Virus record (IMG/VR): IMGVR_UViG_3300007539_000224
Coordinates: 1 to 24,015 of that record
Direction: 5' to 3' (one strand)
Length of the DNA: 24,015 nt
Source of the DNA: a virus
Part shown: in pieces, positions 20,252 to 24,015 of the stretch
Numbering within the stretch: position 1 is the first letter of the stretch
Layout of the letters: each line of letters begins with the position of its first letter
The notes under the pieces: generated by a model
Database searches by the model: none
The model's input: only the letters and a program-made list of their open reading frames with translations
What the model was told of the DNA's origin: nothing
Program-made: the position numbers and the translations under genes

Positions 20252-20815
20252 ATGGACATTAAAACTTATGTCGTAGATGACTTCTATGATAATGTGGATG
20301 ACGTTCGGAACTTTGCGCTTGAACAATCGTTTGACCAAAAGGGAAACTACCCTGGTGCCAGAACAAAGTCGTTCTCTACAGATAGCACAAAGGCTACAAT
20401 CGAATGTATAGTCAGCCCTCTGCACGGCCCTATAACCTATTGGTCAGATCAGGGTTACAATGCAGCATTCCAAATAACAACAGCGAAAGACAGGTCTTGG
20501 ATTCACTATGATGGTGGAACCCAATGGGCTGGCGTGTTGTATCTAACACCAGATGCACCATTGTCTGGAGGCACTGGATTCTATAAACATAAAGCAACAG
20601 GGCTTCTAGAGCCGGCTACGCCTGGTGAAGATGCAGCGTGGGATAACCAGGCGCAGGATGTGACTAAATGGGAATTAGCAAGTAGCATTGGTAACGTATA
20701 CAACAGATTAATACTCTACAAGGGTAGTTTGTTTCATACCTCCATGGATTACTTTGGTAATGACCTTTATACGGGTAGGTTGTTTCAAACATTCTTTTTT
20801 AATACACAACGATGA
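20252..20815 (+). CDS. 2OG-Fe(II) oxygenase-like protein (DUF6445-like), 187 aa
   Basis: The HxD motif H85-Y-D87 lies in RSWIHYDGGTQWAGVLYLTP, followed by GGTGFYKHKATGL. A distal H162 (SLFHTSMDYFG) and R176 (TGRLFQTFFF) complete a 2-oxoglutarate/Fe(II) oxygenase-type site. The pattern resembles the DUF6445 family (from memory), which is thought to have this fold; no substrate is established. Its stop overlaps the start of the fusion enzyme gene by ATGA, which suggests tight coupling and possibly a shared substrate such as the collagen-like fibre or its sugars. Confidence 0.75.
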   Translation: MDIKTYVVDDFYDNVDDVRNFALEQSFDQKGNYPGARTKSFSTDSTKATIECIVSPLHGPITYWSDQGYNAAFQITTAKDRSWIHYDGGTQWAGVLYLTPDAPLSGGTGFYKHKATGLLEPATPGEDAAWDNQAQDVTKWELASSIGNVYNRLILYKGSLFHTSMDYFGNDLYTGRLFQTFFFNTQR

Positions 20816-23124
20816 AAATAGTAATACACGCAGGATACTACGCTGAACCATGGGACTCAAACACAGAGGGATTGGGAGGCACAGAACAATGTATAGCGAA
20901 TCTAGCCAAGCAGTTTGCCGCTGTTGCGAATAACTCGGTATACGTTGTAGGTATGGTAAAAGAACGACACGACAAATACCTTGGTGGTGGAGATGTATAC
21001 TATACACCTCTAGAGAATGTAAGCGATGTTGGAACTCCAGATGTTTTAATAGGTGTGGCTTATCTACATTACTTAAAATATTATGACGTAGGCCCAGAAA
21101 CTAAAAAGATATTTTGGCTACACAACGAACTCCCTTACTACTGGTATCAAGGTGAGCGCATGACGGATAACGACATACAGCGGGCTTACAATGAAACAGA
21201 GGTGATTGTCTGTGTAACGAACTGGCATAAAGAAGTTTTCTCTATTCAAGAGAAGGCTGTGATACACCCAGATAAAATCAAGGTTATAGGCAATGGTATA
21301 AGTGTAAGCAATGTCGCGCCAGTTTCTAAGAAAGAGCCAGGATCTTATGTATACACCTCGCATCCAGAAAGAGGGTTAGACAGAGTTCTAGATGACTGGG
21401 AACTTAAGTATTCAACAGGCTCAAATAAACTTCACATATCTACACCTTCTTATGGATTGAAGTATTATGAAAAGCATTTCGCAGAGCGTGTAGAGCAAAT
21501 GCAAAACGTAATCTATCACGGTAACCTTTCTGTAACAAAACTGTACGCACTATTGTCGCAAATGGAAACCTGGTATTACCCAACAGAATACAATGAAACA
21601 TTTTGTATTACTGCGTTAGAGATGTTAGCACACAAGGTTCTTCCGGTTGCAAACCCAATCGCTGGACTAGAGGAAACGCTCAATGGATTTAACAAAGAGA
21701 TACAAGACTGGACAGCGGTAGAGAAGTATATACAGACCAAAGACTGGGGTAAGGTAAAAGAGGAATGGTATGGCCTTATAGAAAACATACCTTCACTTAC
21801 TGCAAAGGACTCTATTGATTACTCTAATCTAGAGAACACACCTCCCCTTCCTTTTGTAGACATGACGTACATCATTACCCTCCATCCCGAGAAGGAGCAA
21901 GAACTACGTAATCGATTTATGGAGTTTGGAATGATGAGTCCTGTAACGATATTCCATGGAACCAATGGGCATACCGGGGAGAACATGCCTACTGACTACG
22001 AGGTTTGTAATCATTGGAAAATAGATGGTCATAAAAATAAATGGTGGGACAGAAATGTTTTGCCGGGAGAAGCAGGCACATCTCTTTCTCATTGGAGATT
22101 ATGGAAGGATGCTTATGAAAAGGGTTATGAGAAGATACTAATCTTAGAAGATGACTTTGAGGTAACAAGGAAGTTTAACAAAGAGGAATTGGAGACAGAC
22201 TATGATTGGACTCTGTTCTACCTGTCTTGTAATTTTGTTGAGAAGCCAGAGGTTCTTTCTGAGAATCATGTAAAGCCAAAACTAACTTACTGTACTCACT
22301 CTTATATACTTACCCGTGAGGGAATACGCTTGTTGCTAGAGCAAAACTTTAATCATTACATATTTCCTATTGACGAGTTTGTTAGTGCAACATTTACAGA
22401 ACATCCTAGAGGTGATCTGGGATACATCACTAGAGATACACGCGCTATTGCATTAGCAAAAAACAAGCACATGTTTAAACAAAAAGACCAGGAATCTATG
22501 GGACACAATGTATTTGATTATACGAAGAGTTTTTTGAGAAACATACCTTACGATGAGTTCGTGGAAAAGTTCTTGACATACAGCGCAAAGTTGAAGAAGT
22601 TTGACTTGATAGTAGATGAGCCTATACCGGACGTCTTTACGTTTCCGTTATTCACAGAGGAGTTTTGTGACTTAGTAATCAAAGAGGCAAATGCTTCTGG
22701 AAAGTGGACGAAGGACAGACACGAATATTATCCCGCTACAGATATGCTGATTAGTGAACTAGGCTTGCACTGGTACTATGAAAGAATACTAAAAGAATAT
22801 GTGTACCCGGCAGCAATACATTTATGGCAACTAAGTGGTAAGGGATGGAATGTAATGAATACTGAAACCTTTATTATAAAATACGAAGAGTCTGTACAAG
22901 GACATCTTGACCTGCATCACGATGCTGCAGACATATCTTGTGTGCTTGCTCTTAACGACGGGTATGAAGGAGGAGGAACTTATTTTAGTAGACAGAGTGC
23001 CCTGCATAAAGGGAAGGTTGGACACATAGCGATTCACCCATCTCAAGTCACACACCTTCATGGAGCAAGACCTGTGGTTAAGGGAGAGCGATATGTGCAA
23101 GTATCGTTCTGTAAAAGACCATAG
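20812..23124 (+). CDS. GT4 + GT25 + PLOD-like lysyl hydroxylase fusion, 770 aa
   Basis: Three enzyme domains in one chain. Residues 1-330: a GT4-type glycosyltransferase (GLGGTEQCIANLA, VIGNGISVS, SHPERGLDRVL, and the EX7E motif E262-E270). Residues 351-590: glycosyltransferase family 25 (MTYIITLHPEKEQELRNRF, GEAGTSLSHWRLWKDAYEKG, ILILEDDFEV with E446-D448), the family of collagen galactosyltransferases and LPS enzymes. Residues 604-770: a 2OG-Fe(II) domain that follows animal PLOD closely: PDVFTFPLFTEEFCD, GKW..DRHE, HHDA (H702, D704), YEGGGTYFSR, KGKVGHIAIHPSQVTHLH (H748), GERYVQVSF (R760). The inferred role is hydroxylation of fibre lysines and addition of one or two sugars. It is coupled by ATGA to the 187-aa oxygenase gene. 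The PLOD resemblance is from memory of the family, not an alignment. Confidence 0.9.
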   Translation: MKIVIHAGYYAEPWDSNTEGLGGTEQCIANLAKQFAAVANNSVYVVGMVKERHDKYLGGGDVYYTPLENVSDVGTPDVLIGVAYLHYLKYYDVGPETKKIFWLHNELPYYWYQGERMTDNDIQRAYNETEVIVCVTNWHKEVFSIQEKAVIHPDKIKVIGNGISVSNVAPVSKKEPGSYVYTSHPERGLDRVLDDWELKYSTGSNKLHISTPSYGLKYYEKHFAERVEQMQNVIYHGNLSVTKLYALLSQMETWYYPTEYNETFCITALEMLAHKVLPVANPIAGLEETLNGFNKEIQDWTAVEKYIQTKDWGKVKEEWYGLIENIPSLTAKDSIDYSNLENTPPLPFVDMTYIITLHPEKEQELRNRFMEFGMMSPVTIFHGTNGHTGENMPTDYEVCNHWKIDGHKNKWWDRNVLPGEAGTSLSHWRLWKDAYEKGYEKILILEDDFEVTRKFNKEELETDYDWTLFYLSCNFVEKPEVLSENHVKPKLTYCTHSYILTREGIRLLLEQNFNHYIFPIDEFVSATFTEHPRGDLGYITRDTRAIALAKNKHMFKQKDQESMGHNVFDYTKSFLRNIPYDEFVEKFLTYSAKLKKFDLIVDEPIPDVFTFPLFTEEFCDLVIKEANASGKWTKDRHEYYPATDMLISELGLHWYYERILKEYVYPAAIHLWQLSGKGWNVMNTETFIIKYEESVQGHLDLHHDAADISCVLALNDGYEGGGTYFSRQSALHKGKVGHIAIHPSQVTHLHGARPVVKGERYVQVSFCKRP

Positions 23125-23125
23125 C

Positions 23126-23269
23126 ATGAGACACTTTGTAGACCTAACAACAGAACAATTAAGGTTGCTTTATATACTAATACCATCGCACCACATGGAA
23201 AGCGAAAAGGTTATGGAGATAGTGAAGAAACTTGAGACCCACCTCGCTGTACCAGGGGTCAAACGATAA
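23126..23269 (+). CDS. Small hypothetical protein, 47 aa
   Basis: MRHFVDLTTEQLRLLYILIP followed by a short second helix (SEKVMEIVKKLETHL). It starts one base after the stop of the fusion enzyme gene, so it is probably co-translated. No family is recognised. A longer frame starting at 23060 overlaps the hydroxylase domain and was rejected. Confidence 0.55.
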   Translation: MRHFVDLTTEQLRLLYILIPSHHMESEKVMEIVKKLETHLAVPGVKR

Positions 23270-23273
23270 TGCT

Positions 23274-23281
23274 TATATTTG
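23274..23281 (+). promoter_or_regulatory. -7 box TATATTTG before the 97-aa gene
   Basis: A perfect TAnnTTTG match, 4 nt before ATG 23286, the same close placement as at 4957-4964. It supports choosing 23286 over the upstream in-frame start at 23232. Confidence 0.55.
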
Positions 23282-23285
23282 CTTT

Positions 23286-23579
23286 ATGGCAAAAAGTAAG
23301 TATGCAAATTTTCTAAAGCGTCACGGTTTAAAAGGATTTAACAAGCCTAAGCGCACACCAGATCACTCTAAGAAGTCTCACGTTGTTGCGGCAAAAGAAG
23401 GAGATAAGGTTAAACTTATACGCTTCGGAGAACAAGGGGCGTCAACAGCGGGCAAACCAAAGTCTGGTGAGTCTGATCGCATGAAGAAGAAGCGTGCATC
23501 ATTCAAAGCCCGTCATGCTAAAAACATTAATAAAGGAAAGATGTCTGCCGCTTACTGGGCTAATAAAGTAAAGTGGTGA
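23286..23579 (+). CDS. Small basic conserved phage protein, 97 aa
   Basis: A basic protein with the pattern KLIRFGEQG...KSGESDRMKKKRASFKARHAKNINKGKMSAAYWANKVKW, a motif common in small structural-region proteins of marine phages (RFGxxG...RxxFxARH...YWAxKxxW), recalled from memory. The function is unknown; a DNA- or capsid-associated role is plausible. Its stop overlaps the next start by one base (TGATG). Confidence 0.75.
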   Translation: MAKSKYANFLKRHGLKGFNKPKRTPDHSKKSHVVAAKEGDKVKLIRFGEQGASTAGKPKSGESDRMKKKRASFKARHAKNINKGKMSAAYWANKVKW

Positions 23580-23776
23580 TGGTAAAGAAGTATAGAAAAG
23601 GAGGCAAGTCCAAAGTAAACGAGGCGGGTAATTACACTAAGCCTTCTATGCGTAAGCGTATATTCAATAGGATAAAAGCAGGAACCAAAGGAGGTAATGC
23701 AGGGCAGTGGTCTGCACGTAAAGCACAAATGTTAGCCAAAGCATACAAGGCAGCAGGAGGTGGATACAAAAACTAA
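23579..23776 (+). CDS. Small basic conserved phage protein, 65 aa
   Basis: The pattern KYRKGGKSKVNEAGNYTKP then GNAGQWSARKAQMLAKAYKA then GGGY is a recognisable small family in marine phages, of unknown function; I believe it is listed as a DUF but am not sure of the number. A GTG at 23573 would add two residues; the ATG at 23579 fits the TGATG overlap. The stop overlaps the following gene by TAATG. Confidence 0.75.
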   Translation: MVKKYRKGGKSKVNEAGNYTKPSMRKRIFNRIKAGTKGGNAGQWSARKAQMLAKAYKAAGGGYKN

Positions 23777-24015
23777 TGGCGCTTAAGAAATCACAAGAGT
23801 CCTTAAAGAAATGGACAAAGCAAAAGTGGAGAACCTCTGACGGAAGTAAGTCGGAAGGGAAGAAGCGCTATCTACCAGACGCTGCATGGAAGGCGTTGTC
23901 ACCAGCAGAGAAAGCCGCAACCAATAAAGCGAAAGCAGAGGGTAATAAAAAGGGAAAGCAATTCGTTGCTCAACCAGATAAAATTAAGAAGAAGGTAAAG
24001 AAGTACCGATCATAA
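23776..24015 (+). CDS. Small basic DUF5872-like protein, 79 aa
   Basis: The pattern SLKKWTKQKWRTSDG, KRYLPDAAWKALSPAEKAA, KKGKQFVAQPDKIKKKVKKYR matches small phage proteins usually annotated DUF5872 (from memory). The function is unknown, but the strong basic charge suggests binding to DNA or a head component. It is complete, ending with TAA at the last base of the window. It is the last of three overlapping small basic genes. Confidence 0.75.
   Translation: MALKKSQESLKKWTKQKWRTSDGSKSEGKKRYLPDAAWKALSPAEKAATNKAKAEGNKKGKQFVAQPDKIKKKVKKYRS

Overview
The window looks like part of the genome of a tailed double-stranded DNA phage (Caudoviricetes) infecting a member of the Bacteroidota, probably marine. 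It carries a terminase large subunit, a portal protein and several fibre or adhesin genes. Bacteroidota-type -7 promoter elements (TAnnTTTG) lie just upstream of gene starts, most starts have no Shine-Dalgarno sequence, and genes are packed with ATGA or TAATG overlaps. No integrase, transposase, CRISPR array or rRNA was seen. The major capsid gene was not found and probably lies outside the window.

Layout. (1) 1-1928, minus strand: early genes reading leftwards. They are a 78-aa and a 73-aa protein, a tRNA-like element, a 54-aa protein, a second tRNA-like element, and an amidoligase-like enzyme cut by the window edge. (2) 1929-4058: mostly non-coding, with one clear plus-strand early gene (141 aa) ending in a strong terminator. 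The rest is GC-rich, alternating purine-pyrimidine or G/T-biased DNA with short dispersed repeats, a large hairpin and four TTTAAC repeats, possibly a replication origin. (3) 4059-4942, minus: a DUF5675-like protein and an exported, beta-rich protein. (4) 4969-5309, plus: two small basic proteins. (5) 5275-5739, minus: a winged-helix regulator. (6) 5771-24015, plus: the late structural region. It holds a fibre with a C1q/TNF-like end, two unknown proteins, a 2OG-Fe(II) oxygenase, a duplicated GroES-like protein, a small coiled-coil protein, TerL, portal, a beta-sandwich protein, a 1780-aa collagen-like fibre, a LamG-type adhesin, a small acidic protein, a second 2OG oxygenase, a 770-aa glycosyltransferase/hydroxylase fusion and four small proteins.

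Central interpretation. The collagen-like fibre has about 470 Gly-X-Y triplets. Proline is nearly absent and lysine is very often in the Y position, which is the X-Lys-Gly context of collagen lysyl hydroxylases. Three genes downstream lies a single polypeptide with a GT4-like glycosyltransferase, a GT25 glycosyltransferase (the family of collagen galactosyltransferases) and a C-terminal domain closely resembling animal procollagen lysyl hydroxylase (PLOD). I infer a phage-encoded pathway that hydroxylates fibre lysines and glycosylates them. An S74-type self-cleaving chaperone at the end of the fibre would aid trimer assembly.

Regulation. Three early promoters share one geometry: TTTAAC, a second related hexamer 11 bp later, then 22 bp to a TATGTTTG-like -7 box. 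Late genes use TAnnTTTG boxes, some only 4 nt before the start codon.
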